Of a stretch of DNA of 64,000 nucleotides, positions 51,409-60,422 are shown piece after piece. The position numbers were made by a program, and so were the translations under genes. Origin of the DNA: Pseudomonas monsensis. Lineage in GTDB: Bacteria; Pseudomonadota; Gammaproteobacteria; Pseudomonadales; Pseudomonadaceae. Where the stretch lies: the NCBI RefSeq assembly GCF_014268495.2, contig NZ_CP077087.1:3971501-4035500 (forward strand), in the 5' to 3' direction. The notes under the pieces were generated by a model, which worked only from the letters and a program-made list of their open reading frames with translations, did not search any database and had not been told where the DNA came from. Position 1 is the stretch's first letter. Each line of letters starts with the position of its first letter.

Positions 51409-52260
51409 ATGCGCTTCATGCCATCCGTTTTGCGTTTCGCCGCGTTGTCCGTCGGCCTGGTGCTGGCCATTCCGGCCATGGCCGCCGATGAGTCGCAATT
51501 GATCGAGTCGATCAACAGCTACCGCAGCCAACCGCAGCGCTGCGGCAGCCAGGCGTCCACTGAACTGCCGCCGCTGTCGGCCGATCCGCGGCTGCGCTTG
51601 CCGGCCACCGGCATGGTTGATCTGCAACAGGCCATGGCCAGCGCCAGTTACCCGATGGTCAATGTCCAGGCGATCACGCTCAACGGCCCGCGCGATGCGG
51701 CGTCGGCGATGAAGGCGATTCAAGAGAGTTTCTGTCAGGTGGTGCTCGATCCGCAGTTCGTCGATGTCGGCGTCAGCCGTGCCGACCGCGACTGGCGCAT
51801 TGTGCTGGCGCGGCCGTTGCTGTCGGCCAGGCTGGGGGATGCGCAGAGTGAGGGGCAGAAATTGCTGAGCGAACTCAACGCCGCCCGCAGCAAGGCTCGT
51901 CAGTGTGGCGGTCAGTCCTTCAGCGCTGCCGCACCGCTGGCGTGGAACGCGACGTTGGGCACGATTTCCCAGGATCACAGCCGTGACATGGCCAACAACA
52001 ATTACTTCGACCACAAGGACCGCGACGGCCGCACCCCCGGCGATCGCGCGGAACTCGCCGGGTACAGCGGCCAACTGGTCGGCGAAAACATCGCCGCCGG
52101 CCAGGACACCGTGGGCAAAGTCGTCGAGGGCTGGCTGGCCAGCCCTGGCCATTGCGCCAACCTGATGAACCCGCAATACAAGGAACTCGGCGCGGCCTAT
52201 GCGACCGATCCGAAGAGCAGTGCGGGGATTTACTGGACCGCGATGTTTGGCGCGCAGTAA
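51409..52260 (+). CDS. CAP/SCP-domain protein with a duplicated fold
   Basis: This 283-residue secreted protein has a signal peptide (about 1-25, ending AIPAMA) and two CAP-like halves. The first begins ESINSYRSQPQRCGSQAS and is degenerate. The second, starting ELNAARSKARQCGGQSF, has the CAP core GTISQDHSRDMANNNYFDHK, a HxE-like GENIAAGQDTVGKVVEGWL and SPGHCANLMNPQYKELGAAY. CAP proteins bind small molecules or act extracellularly; this one is presumably periplasmic. I start at the ATG at 51409, after AAGGGAGA. It is divergent from the SleB-type gene. Confidence 0.82.
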   Translation: MRFMPSVLRFAALSVGLVLAIPAMAADESQLIESINSYRSQPQRCGSQASTELPPLSADPRLRLPATGMVDLQQAMASASYPMVNVQAITLNGPRDAASAMKAIQESFCQVVLDPQFVDVGVSRADRDWRIVLARPLLSARLGDAQSEGQKLLSELNAARSKARQCGGQSFSAAAPLAWNATLGTISQDHSRDMANNNYFDHKDRDGRTPGDRAELAGYSGQLVGENIAAGQDTVGKVVEGWLASPGHCANLMNPQYKELGAAYATDPKSSAGIYWTAMFGAQ

Positions 52261-52281
52261 CTCTTTGGCGCACCGTCATTG

Positions 52282-52334
52282 CTGCAGGAGCGAGTCTGCT
52301 CAGGGGGTTTTCACAGCACCTGAGCAGGCTCGCA
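52282..52334. repeat. REP-like inverted pair downstream of CAP gene
   Basis: GCAGGAGCGAGTCTGCTCAG and CCTGAGCAGGCTCGC are inverse arms. The remainder of the 295-bp gap before moaA holds only a weak hairpin CCCCT-TCGAC-AGGGG at about 52521 and no coding signal. Confidence 0.6.
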
Positions 52335-52555
52335 TCGGAGGGCTTCACCTCAAGATGCAGCCCGGTATCCCAAGCGCAAAAAACCTTCATTACCAATCCT
52401 TGTAAACCTGACGACGCCAATTTGGCGAAAAACATTTCATCATCGACGGGATCAATCAGCCGTTCAGAAACAGTGATTGGACGGTACTCAACGCAGCCCC
52501 TAACCTGCGCGGGCCAATCCCCTTCGACAGGGGTTTCCACTCTTGCGAGGCTGTC

Positions 52556-53554
52556 ATGTCAGAACGCGTCTTGATCGATGGTTACAACCGCCGCGTCGAC
52601 TATCTGCGCATGTCAGTCACCGACCGCTGCGATTTCCGCTGCGTGTATTGCATGGCCGAGGACATGCAGTTTCTGCCACGTCAGCAAGTGCTGACCCTGG
52701 AGGAAATCTATCAACTGGCGCAAAGCTTCGTCGCACTGGGCACGCGCAAGATTCGCCTGACTGGCGGCGAGCCGCTGATCCGTCCGGGCGTGGTCAAACT
52801 GTGCGAGCAGATCGCCGCCCTGCCCGGCCTGCGCGAACTGTGCATGACCACCAACGGCTCGCAGCTGGGCAAACTCGCCGCGCCGCTGTTCGACGCCGGA
52901 GTCAAGCGCTTGAATATCAGCCTCGACAGCCTCGACCCCGAGCGCTTCAGACAAATGACCCGCACCGGCGATCTGGCGCAGGTGATCAATGGCATCAATG
53001 CCGCACGCAAGGCCGGTTTCACCCGCACTAAACTCAACGTCGTGGTAATGCAGGGGCGCAACGATCAAGAGGTCAACGACCTGGTGAGCTTCGCCATCGA
53101 CCACCAGCTCGACATCGCCTTCATCGAGGAAATGCCGCTGGGGATCATCAGCGAACACAGCCGCGCCGAGTCGTTTTTTTCCAGTGCGCAGGTACGCCAG
53201 AAGATTGCCGAGCGCTACACCCTGATCGACTCGGCCGAATCGACCCAGGGCCCGTCGCGCTACTGGCGACTGGCCGAGGCGCCAGAGATACGCCTGGGTT
53301 TTATCTCGCCACACAGCCACAATTTCTGCGGCACCTGCAACCGCGTGCGACTGACCGTTGAGGGGCGCCTGCTACTGTGTCTGGGTAACGAGCATTCAGT
53401 GGACTTGAAAGCGGTGCTGCGCGCCCATCCGGGGCAACCGCAACGGCTGGAGAACGCCATCATCGAGGCGATGAAGCTCAAGCCATACCGGCATAACTTC
53501 GAAGTGAACGACGACGTCCAGGTCGTGCGCTTCATGAACATGACCGGCGGTTGA
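52556..53554 (+). CDS. moaA: GTP 3',8-cyclase (molybdenum cofactor biosynthesis MoaA)
   Basis: This 332-residue radical-SAM enzyme converts GTP to 3',8-cyclo-7,8-dihydro-GTP, the first step of molybdopterin synthesis. The N-terminal cluster ligands are Cys25, Cys29 and Cys32 in CDFRCVYC. The C-terminal cluster is bound in FCGTCNRVRLTVEGRLLLC, and the GG terminus is conserved. It could support the Mo-dependent hydroxylase at 23.9-26.6 kb. No moaC or moeA lies next to it. Confidence 0.96.
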   Translation: MSERVLIDGYNRRVDYLRMSVTDRCDFRCVYCMAEDMQFLPRQQVLTLEEIYQLAQSFVALGTRKIRLTGGEPLIRPGVVKLCEQIAALPGLRELCMTTNGSQLGKLAAPLFDAGVKRLNISLDSLDPERFRQMTRTGDLAQVINGINAARKAGFTRTKLNVVVMQGRNDQEVNDLVSFAIDHQLDIAFIEEMPLGIISEHSRAESFFSSAQVRQKIAERYTLIDSAESTQGPSRYWRLAEAPEIRLGFISPHSHNFCGTCNRVRLTVEGRLLLCLGNEHSVDLKAVLRAHPGQPQRLENAIIEAMKLKPYRHNFEVNDDVQVVRFMNMTGG

Positions 53555-53590
53555 AGCCGCCCTCACCCTGCGTCACCGGGACCGTCCAGC

Positions 53591-54490
53591 ATGATCATCC
53601 GACCCAAGGTCAACCAGTTCGCCATTCTCTTCACCCTCAAGGGGTCGATTGCCAAACGCATCGCCCTGCGCACGCTGATGGTCACCCTGCTGGCGTCGGC
53701 CATCGTCCTGATTGAAATACTTCACCCAAGCAACTTCACCAAGGTCAACGCCACGCCGTTCACCTTGCTCGGGCTGTCGCTGTCGATCTTCATGAGTTTT
53801 CGCAACAACGCCTGCTACGACCGCTGGTATGAGGCGCGCAAGGCCTGGGGCGATGTGCTGGTGCACATTCGCTCGGTGATTCGCGAAACCCATGTCATCC
53901 GCGAGTCCGCCGAGCGCAAGCCGTTACTGCTCAACCTCTGCGGGTTTGCCCACGCGCTGAATGCGCGGTTGCGCCGGGAAAGCGAGGCCGCGGCCAGCAG
54001 TGCCTGGATCACACCGAAACACGATGCGCAGGTGCCGGATTACAGCGGGCGGATACTGCAGCAGGTCGGCCAGCAATGCTCCGACCTGCATCAGAACGGC
54101 GAACTGAGCGAGTGGCGCTACATGCTGCTGGCCAACCACCTGACCAGCCTGACCCAGGCGCAAGCGGTCTGCGAACGGATCAAGAACACCCCGTTGCCCT
54201 TCCCCTACACCCTGCTGCTGCACCGCACGATCTACCTGTTCTGCATCCTGCTGCCGTTCGCCATGGCCGAGCCGCTGGGCTGGCTGACGCCGCTGTTCAC
54301 GGCGATTGTCAGCTACACATTCTTTGGCCTCGACGCGATTGCCGATGAACTGGAAGACCCGTTCGGCCGCGACGAAAACGACCTCGCGACCGACTCGCTG
54401 GTGCGCACCATCGAGCGCGACATCCTCAGCGAACTGGGCGTGACCGACCTGCCACCGATGCTGCTGCCAGTGGACTATGTACTGAGCTGA
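53591..54490 (+). CDS. Bestrophin-family chloride channel-like protein
   Basis: This 299-residue membrane protein has the bestrophin signature FRNNACYDRWYEARKAWGDV, and helices FTLLGLSLSIFMSF and LYLFCILLPFAMAEPLGWL, with the C-terminal acidic DELEDPFGRDENDLATDSL tail. Bacterial bestrophins form pentameric anion-selective channels. It follows moaA by 37 bp on the same strand but has no obvious functional link to it. Confidence 0.87.
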   Translation: MIIRPKVNQFAILFTLKGSIAKRIALRTLMVTLLASAIVLIEILHPSNFTKVNATPFTLLGLSLSIFMSFRNNACYDRWYEARKAWGDVLVHIRSVIRETHVIRESAERKPLLLNLCGFAHALNARLRRESEAAASSAWITPKHDAQVPDYSGRILQQVGQQCSDLHQNGELSEWRYMLLANHLTSLTQAQAVCERIKNTPLPFPYTLLLHRTIYLFCILLPFAMAEPLGWLTPLFTAIVSYTFFGLDAIADELEDPFGRDENDLATDSLVRTIERDILSELGVTDLPPMLLPVDYVLS

Positions 54491-54515
54491 ATCCCCCGCC
54501 CATGACACCCAAGAA

Positions 54516-54547
54516 CCAGTGGGAACTGGCTTGCCAGCTGCCACAGG
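54516..54547. repeat. Single REP (GGCTTGCCAGC family)
   Basis: CCAGTGGGAACTGGCTTGCC with the following AGCTGCCACAGG forms one hairpin just after the bestrophin gene. Confidence 0.65.
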
Positions 54548-54777
54548 TTACCTGCCGCTTCACTCTCGCCAACCATATTTTCGAGCGGCTCTATCGCGGA
54601 ACCTCACCGCGCTGAGAGCCCCTTGAACCGTGAGTGACAAAGCCGATCCATCGCCCTTTGAACGCTTGCGATTGGACGAATGCGCCATCAGATGAGATCG
54701 TCGCACCCTGCGCGTTTCACGCGCCTTGCGCCTCTGCGTCAATACTCAATCCAAATTCCCGTCGAGCAGGTGCCATC

Positions 54778-55677
54778 GTGGACATCAAACAACTCAAGTT
54801 CCTGATCGCACTGGACGAAACCCGTCACTTCGGCCAGGCCGCCGCCCGCTGCCATATCACCCAGCCGACCCTGTCGATGCGCCTGCGCAACCTGGAAGAC
54901 GAGCTGGATCTGGTGTTGGTCAATCGGGGCCAGCGCTTCGAAGGTTTCACTCAGGCCGGCGAACGTGTGCTGGCCTGGGCGCGCACGCTGCTGGCGGCAC
55001 ATGATGGGCTGTTCGCCGAAGCGGCGGCGTGTCGCGGGCAACTGGTCGGTAGCTTGCGCCTGGGCCTGGTGCCACTGAGCAACTTCAATCCGGTCAATTA
55101 CATTCAGGCGTTGTCCGGTACGTATCCGGAACTGAAATTCAGCCTGTCCTCGCTGAGTTCCGACGAGATCATCGCCGGTCTTGGCAACAATCAACTCGAC
55201 CTCGGCGTGTGTTATCTCGACCACGTCAACCCGAGCTATTTCGAGTTTTTCGAGATCGGCGAAACCCGCGTCGGCCTGCTGTACGACAACCGTCACTTCC
55301 AGTTCGAAGGCAATGAAATGAGCTGGGAGGATGCAGCGGAACTGCCACTGGGGATGATCACCACCGGCATGCATTACCGCAAATCCATTGACCTGAGCTT
55401 CCGTAGCCGTGGCCTCAATCCGCAGCCGATCCTGGAAAGCGATTCGACGTATCAGCTATTGCAGGCGATTCACCAGGGTTTCTGCTGCTCGATCATGCCG
55501 CTGGACAGTGGCCTCGAAGCACCGATCGAACACCTGTCATTCATGACCCTGCCGGATGCCAGTGTGCTGGCCCCGCTGGGGCTGGTGATGCGCAAGACCG
55601 AACCACGTTCGGCGATTGCCGAGAAGTGTTTTGCCGAGGCGCGCAAGATGTTCGGGATTGAAGCTCCGGTTGTTTGA
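54778..55677 (+). CDS. LysR-family transcriptional regulator
   Basis: This 299-residue LTTR begins MDIKQLKFLIALDETRHFGQ from a GTG start, with HTH HITQPTLSMRLRNLEDELDL and a substrate-binding domain from residue 90. AGCAGG precedes the GTG. The next genes, a glutamine-synthetase-like and an oxidase, lie about 550 bp downstream, so a regulatory tie is uncertain. Confidence 0.86.
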   Translation: MDIKQLKFLIALDETRHFGQAAARCHITQPTLSMRLRNLEDELDLVLVNRGQRFEGFTQAGERVLAWARTLLAAHDGLFAEAAACRGQLVGSLRLGLVPLSNFNPVNYIQALSGTYPELKFSLSSLSSDEIIAGLGNNQLDLGVCYLDHVNPSYFEFFEIGETRVGLLYDNRHFQFEGNEMSWEDAAELPLGMITTGMHYRKSIDLSFRSRGLNPQPILESDSTYQLLQAIHQGFCCSIMPLDSGLEAPIEHLSFMTLPDASVLAPLGLVMRKTEPRSAIAEKCFAEARKMFGIEAPVV

Positions 55678-56233
55678 GTGACCGATCCAGACGGTGATGC
55701 CGGATGATCGGGGCGTTCAAGATATTTCACATTCATCGTTTACAGCTCCCGAGGTTCCCCCTTACTATCCGGGCACACCGGTCGACGGGATTGCCCCGCC
55801 ACCGACGCTTTCCGCCAACGGAAACACGCGTTATGAGTACGTCACCACAACAACTAAAATCGTTGAACGTCTCCGCGGTGTGCGCCCTCTGTCAAAGGGG
55901 CCGCGCATGAATCGCATCGTCAATCTGCCCATGGCCCTGCGCCGTTCCAAGCTGCGTCACTCCGCACGCCCGCCGGATATCGCCTGCTGATTCCGCCAGT
56001 CAGTCAAGATCCGCATTGTGGCGAGGGAGCCTGCTCCCGCTGGACTGCTTAGCAGTCCCCTGCCTTTGAATCGAAAAGCGAGAGCCGCTTTGCGCCTCAG
56101 CGCGAGCAAGCGCCCTCGCCACAGGTTCTGTGTCACCTCTGACTGATCTGCATTTGAAATCCCTGCCAGGACGCCCTCCCTGCGTCCGGCCCGAATCTGC
56201 GCGCCTGTGCGGCGCCCTCGTGAGTGATTGACC
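55678..56233 (+). other. Intergenic region with two overlapping very small reading frames
   Basis: No ordinary gene is supported here. Two tiny frames, 55833-55910 (25 codons, MSTSPQQLKSLNVSAVCALC start) and 55907-55990 (27 codons, MNRIVNLPMALRRSKLRHSA start), overlap by four bases (ATGA), which is the usual coupling pattern. Neither has a clear ribosome site. They could be leader peptides for the downstream polyamine genes or chance. A degenerate REP pair follows at 56017-56123. Confidence 0.3.
56017..56123. repeat. REP pair (GTGGCGAGGG family), degenerate
   Basis: TGTGGCGAGGGAGCCTGCTC and the inverse GCGAGCAAGCGCCCTCGCCA with CA face each other across about 65 bp. It lies upstream of the glutamine-synthetase-like gene. 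Confidence 0.65.
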
Positions 56234-57598
56234 ATGAAATTCGCAGCCATTGAAGACGCACGCCTGTTTCTCGACCAAAACCCTGATATCGACATGATCG
56301 AGCTGTTTATCCTCGACGCCAACGGCGTGCCACGAGGCAAGCTGTTGCACCGCGAGGAATTGCTCGCCGTCTATGAAAGCGGCCGCCCGCTGCCAAGCAC
56401 CATTCTCGGCCTGACCGTACAGGGCGAGGACGTGGAAAACTCCGGTCTGGTCTGGGACGTTGGCGACATCGACTGCCGCGCCTACCCGCTCGAAGGCAGT
56501 CTGGTGCGCCTGCCGTGGCGGCAGATTCCCACCGCTGCGGTGCAAGTCAGCATGCACCCGACCGAGGGCATGCCCGCCAGCATCGCCGACCCGCGCCATT
56601 TGCTGATCAGGATCATCGACGGTCTCAAGGCCGAGGGTTATCACCCGGTGATGGCCTGCGAACTGGAGTTCTATCTGCTCGACGCCAAACGCGATCACAA
56701 CGGTCGCCCACAACCGGCGCTGGATGCCGACGGTGGCCGACCGCGACACACGCAGGTCTACGGTTTGCGCGAACTGGAGCAGATCGAACCGTTCCTCGCC
56801 GACCTCTACAGCGCCTGCAAACTGCACGGCATTCCGGCGCGCACGGCGATCTCCGAATACGCACCGGGCCAGGTGGAAATCACCCTCGAACACGGCGATG
56901 CACTGCAGGCGATGGATCAGGCAGTGCGCTACAAGCGCCTGGTCAAAGCCGTGGCGCACAAGCACGGCATGCAGGCGACGTTCATGGCCAAGCCGTTCGA
57001 TGATCTGGCCGGCACCGGCATGCACATGCACGTCAGCCTGGCCGATGGCGAGGGGCGCAACCTGTTCGCCTCCGAGGATCCGGCCGGCACCCCACTGCTG
57101 CGCACGGCAATTGGCGGCATGCTCGCCTCGCTGCTCGATTCGCTGCTGCTGTTCTGCCCCAACGCCAACTCCTACCGGCGCTTTCAGGCCAACAGCTACG
57201 CGCCACTGGCGCCGACCTGGGGCGTCGACAACCGCACCGTCAGCCTGCGCGTACCCGGTGGCCCGGCCCATACCCGACACATCGAACACCGCATCTGCGG
57301 CGCCGACGCCAACCCGTACCTGGCCGCAGCGGCGATCCTGGCCGGCATCCATCGCGGCATTCGTGAAAATCTCGATCCGGGCGCACCGGTCGAGGGCAAC
57401 GGCTATGCGCAGGCGAAGGAATTGCTGCCGACCGATTGGCTGACGTCACTGCAAGCGCTGGAGAATTCTGCGTGGGCGCGGGATGCCCTGGGCCAGGAAT
57501 TTCTCGGCGTGTACCTGGCGGTGAAACGCGCCGAGTACCGACATTTCATGGCCGAGGTGGGTGAACAGGATTGGCGCTGGTATTTGACCGAAGCCTGA
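56234..57598 (+). CDS. Glutamine-synthetase-family gamma-glutamylpolyamine synthetase
   Basis: This 454-residue enzyme has the glutamine-synthetase fold, with ACELEFYLLDAK and GQVEITLEHGDALQ metal ligands, GTGMHMHVSLAD and the RHIEHRICGADANPYLAAAA C-terminal motif. It falls with PuuA-type enzymes that ligate glutamate to putrescine or other amines rather than with GlnA. I start at the ATG at 56234. An FAD oxidase gene of the PuuB type follows, so they form a gamma-glutamylated polyamine pathway. The exact amine cannot be told from sequence. Confidence 0.88.
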   Translation: MKFAAIEDARLFLDQNPDIDMIELFILDANGVPRGKLLHREELLAVYESGRPLPSTILGLTVQGEDVENSGLVWDVGDIDCRAYPLEGSLVRLPWRQIPTAAVQVSMHPTEGMPASIADPRHLLIRIIDGLKAEGYHPVMACELEFYLLDAKRDHNGRPQPALDADGGRPRHTQVYGLRELEQIEPFLADLYSACKLHGIPARTAISEYAPGQVEITLEHGDALQAMDQAVRYKRLVKAVAHKHGMQATFMAKPFDDLAGTGMHMHVSLADGEGRNLFASEDPAGTPLLRTAIGGMLASLLDSLLLFCPNANSYRRFQANSYAPLAPTWGVDNRTVSLRVPGGPAHTRHIEHRICGADANPYLAAAAILAGIHRGIRENLDPGAPVEGNGYAQAKELLPTDWLTSLQALENSAWARDALGQEFLGVYLAVKRAEYRHFMAEVGEQDWRWYLTEA

Positions 57599-57614
57599 AG
57601 ACTCACCACTGATC

Positions 57615-57650
57615 CCCCTGTAGGAGTGAGCCTGCTCGCGCCTACAGGGG
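57615..57650. repeat. Single REP with perfect outer stem
   Basis: CCCCTGTAGG and CCTACAGGGG form a perfect 10-bp outer stem around GTGAGCCTGCTCGCG. It lies between the synthetase and oxidase genes, where it may adjust relative mRNA stability. Confidence 0.7.
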
Positions 57651-57686
57651 ATCGCGTACCGATTTGAATTTTGTGTGGACACTGAC

Positions 57687-58970
57687 ATGAGCCAACGCTG
57701 CAATTCCTACTACACCGCCACCCTCAATCAGGACACCGACTACCCGACCCTGCGCGGCCGACACCGAGTCGACGTGGTGATCATCGGCGGCGGTTTCACC
57801 GGCGTTGCCACCGCCGTCGAACTTGCCGAAAAAGGTTTGAAGGTTGCCATCGTCGAGAGCAACAAGATCGGCTGGGGCGCCACCGGGCGCAATGGCGGCC
57901 AGGTTACCGGCAGCCTCTCCGGCGACGGCGCGATGCGTAAACAGATGCGCCCGAAACTCGGTGATGCGGTTGACGATTTCATCTGGCACCTGCGCTGGCG
58001 CGGGCATCAAATCATCCAGCAGCGCGTGGCGAAATATGGCATTCAGTGCGACCTCAAACACGGCCATTTACACGCTGCCTACAAGCCCAGTCACATGACG
58101 GATTTGCGCAACGATTACGAGGAAGCCGTGCGCCGCGGCCTGGGCGATGAAGTCAGTCTGCTCGACCGAAGCCAAGTGCGTGACCTGCTGCAAAGCGACC
58201 TCTACCACGGCGCGATCAAGAACACCCGCAACATGCACCTGCACCCGCTCAATCTGTGCATCGGCGAAGCACGGGCGGCGGAGAGTCTCGGTACGCTGAT
58301 CTTCGAAAACAGTGAAGTGCTGGAAATCATCCACGGCGCGACGCCTGGGGTCAGGACGGCTCACGGCCAGATCGACGCCAATCAAGTGATGCTCGCCGGC
58401 GACGTCTATCACAAGCTCGAACCGGGTCAGCTCAAGGGCAAGATCTTCCCGGCCATGGGCGGCATCGTCACCACCGCGCCGCTGGGCGATCTGGCGCGGC
58501 AGATCAACCCCGAAGACCTCGCGGTGTACGACTGCCGTTTCGTCCTCGACTACTACCGCCTCACCGCCGACGGGCGCCTGCTGTTCGGCGGCGGCGCCAA
58601 CTACAGCGGCAAGGACTCGCGAGACATCGCCGCCGAGTTGCGCCCGTGCATCGAACACACCTTCCCGGCGCTCAAAGGCGTGAAGATCGACTACCAGTGG
58701 AGCTGCGCGATGGGCATCGTGATCAACCGCATCCCGCAACTGGGCAAGCTGTCGGACAACGTCTGGTATTGCCAGGGCTACTCGGGGCACGGCATCGCCA
58801 CCACCCACATCATGGGTGAAATCATGAGCCGGGCGATCACCGGGCAGTTGGAGCAGTTCGACACTTTTGCCCAGTGCCAGCACATTCGCGTGCCCATGGG
58901 GGATTTGCTGGGCAATCCGTTGTTGGCGGCGGGGATGTGGTACTACCAGATGCTTGAAAAGTTGCGTTGA
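57687..58970 (+). CDS. FAD-dependent gamma-glutamylputrescine oxidase-like protein (PuuB-type)
   Basis: This 427-residue DAO-fold flavoprotein has the Rossmann motif VVIIGGGFTGVATAVELAEK near residue 33 and AIVESNKIGWGATGRNGGQV, a second FAD contact. PuuB-type enzymes oxidise gamma-glutamylputrescine to the aldehyde with release of ammonia and peroxide. It lies 88 bp after the synthetase on the same strand, separated by a REP. I start at the ATG at 57687. A second amine could be the real substrate. Confidence 0.88.
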   Translation: MSQRCNSYYTATLNQDTDYPTLRGRHRVDVVIIGGGFTGVATAVELAEKGLKVAIVESNKIGWGATGRNGGQVTGSLSGDGAMRKQMRPKLGDAVDDFIWHLRWRGHQIIQQRVAKYGIQCDLKHGHLHAAYKPSHMTDLRNDYEEAVRRGLGDEVSLLDRSQVRDLLQSDLYHGAIKNTRNMHLHPLNLCIGEARAAESLGTLIFENSEVLEIIHGATPGVRTAHGQIDANQVMLAGDVYHKLEPGQLKGKIFPAMGGIVTTAPLGDLARQINPEDLAVYDCRFVLDYYRLTADGRLLFGGGANYSGKDSRDIAAELRPCIEHTFPALKGVKIDYQWSCAMGIVINRIPQLGKLSDNVWYCQGYSGHGIATTHIMGEIMSRAITGQLEQFDTFAQCQHIRVPMGDLLGNPLLAAGMWYYQMLEKLR

Positions 58971-58982
58971 CGGGACTGGCCC

Positions 58983-59073
58983 CATCGCTGGCAAGCCAGC
59001 TCCCACAGTGTCCGTGGCGTACCCAAATTTCATGTACACCGCAAAACCTGTGGGAGCTGGCTTGCCAGCGATG
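58983..59073. repeat. REP pair in outward orientation (GGCTTGCCAGCGATG family)
   Basis: CATCGCTGGCAAGCCAGCTC and GAGCTGGCTTGCCAGCGATG face outwards around a 41-bp spacer. It separates the convergent oxidase and DeoR genes. Confidence 0.85.
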
Positions 59074-59097
59074 AGGCCAGCAGTTCCAGCACAAACC

Positions 59098-59883
59098 TCA
59101 GTCCGGCAACTGCTCCACCGCAATCCCCAGCCGCCGATAATCCTCGACACTCCCCGACGCCACATGCCGCTCGGTAATCAGCGTATGCAGGCGCGTGCAC
59201 GACGCCACCACAAACGGCTCCACCGCGCCGAGCTTGTCCGCCGTGGTCACCGCAATCACCCGCGCCGCACTGTCCAGCAATGCCTGCTTCACCGGCACTT
59301 CATCGAAATGCAGCGAGGTAATCCCCACTTCCGGGTGAATCGCACACACCCCGGTGAAGGCCAGATCCGCCTTGATCCCGGCCAGCAGCCGCACCGCTTC
59401 AAGGCCGCCGGCCGACATCGTGCGCGGGTTCAACTGCCCACCGGCGAGGATCACTTTGACGTCCTTGTATTCGGACAAGGCAATCGCCGTCATCGGCGCC
59501 GCCGTCACCGCCGTGATGCGGATATCCGCACGCAACGAGCGCGCCACCTGCAACGTGGTGGAGCCGGAGTCGAACAGCACAATCTGCCCGTCCTCGACCT
59601 TCTGCGCCGCCAACTGTGCCAGACGCACCTTGACCTCATCGGATTCCTCCAGCCGGGTGAAATAATCCTTGCCGGTGTCTTTCGGCCGCGGCAATGCCCC
59701 GCCATGCACCCGCTGCACCAGCCCGGCGCTGTCGAGTTCGGCGAGATCGCGGCGGATGGTGTCTTCGGACACTGCAAAGTGCTGGCTCAACTCGGACGCC
59801 ATGACCTTGCCGTCACGTTCGAGGATCAAAAGTATTTTCTGCCGGCGCAGGGAGGGAAGCTCTGAAGCGGAATGATCGTGCAT
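59098..59883 (-). CDS. DeoR-family transcriptional regulator
   Basis: This 261-residue repressor has an N-terminal HTH (LRRQKILLILERDGKVMASE, VSEDTIRRDLAELDSAG, and the family hallmark VQRVHGGALPRP), followed by a DeoRC sensor domain with the phosphosugar-binding loop LFDSGSTTLQVA. DeoR regulators usually respond to a phosphorylated sugar. No sugar operon lies beside it, so the target is unknown. It is convergent with the oxidase gene. Confidence 0.88.
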   Translation of the reverse strand: MHDHSASELPSLRRQKILLILERDGKVMASELSQHFAVSEDTIRRDLAELDSAGLVQRVHGGALPRPKDTGKDYFTRLEESDEVKVRLAQLAAQKVEDGQIVLFDSGSTTLQVARSLRADIRITAVTAAPMTAIALSEYKDVKVILAGGQLNPRTMSAGGLEAVRLLAGIKADLAFTGVCAIHPEVGITSLHFDEVPVKQALLDSAARVIAVTTADKLGAVEPFVVASCTRLHTLITERHVASGSVEDYRRLGIAVEQLPD

Positions 59884-60059
59884 GGTTTTGCCTGTTTGTG
59901 CTGGTCATTGCAGGTTTGTGCGAGCTTAGCCAAGCAAACTTGCAAACACAACGCCGGTATCAATGGCTTCGATCATTGGAATCACGAAGCAGAATTTTTT
60001 CTTTTGACCCGACCCCGGCAGAATGGCCCCACTTTCAAAAGGACCAGGATGAACACCCC

Positions 60060-60128
60060 ATGAACCTCAATTTCGCTTTTGCCTGCATGGTCGTCGTGTC
60101 GTTTGCCATCGCGCTCGGGCACGCCTGA
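60060..60128 (+). CDS. Putative 22-residue membrane peptide
   Basis: MNLNFAFACMVVVSFAIALG ends in HA and is almost entirely hydrophobic, consistent with a single membrane span. AGGA lies about 12 bases before the ATG. The stop is TGA. I do not recognise the peptide; small single-span peptides are easily missed by annotation. It could also be chance, so confidence is modest. Confidence 0.35.
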   Translation: MNLNFAFACMVVVSFAIALGHA

Positions 60129-60239
60129 TCAAGGACTAATCCTGCGCCGGGCTCAGACTTTTGCCATCGATGATTTCTCTAGACACCCGCAAAGCAAAAA
60201 TCTAGCGTTGTCGGCTCCAGATGCTTTGCAGAGATCAAC

Positions 60240-60422
60240 ATGCGCCAACCCGTTCGGAAGCTGACGATAGACAATATCGACTCGATAACCGAGGCGTTTC
60301 ATCACGACCTTGCCGTTATCGGCGAATCGATTGCGGGGAAGACCGGCATATCCTTGATGCTTGCGCTGAAGCGCGATCGCTTGGGCCACGGGCCATACCC
60401 AGACGTGTCACTGTTCGAGGCG
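60240..60422 (+). pseudogene. Truncated conserved gene ending at a perfect palindrome
   Basis: The first 61 codons read MRQPVRKLTIDNIDSITEAF..GHGPYPDVSLFEAGE, a well-formed globular sequence that I recall as the start of a longer Pseudomonas protein of unknown function. After SLFEA the reading enters a palindrome and then the antisense of the next gene, so the original 3' part is missing. The intact gene would be about 170 residues. The breakpoint coincides with the palindrome at 60423. Confidence 0.45.

Noticed and set aside
52335..52555. Molybdenum-cofactor riboswitch upstream of moaA
   Set aside because: Only a weak CCCCT/AGGGG hairpin is visible; none of the conserved Moco RNA core was found.
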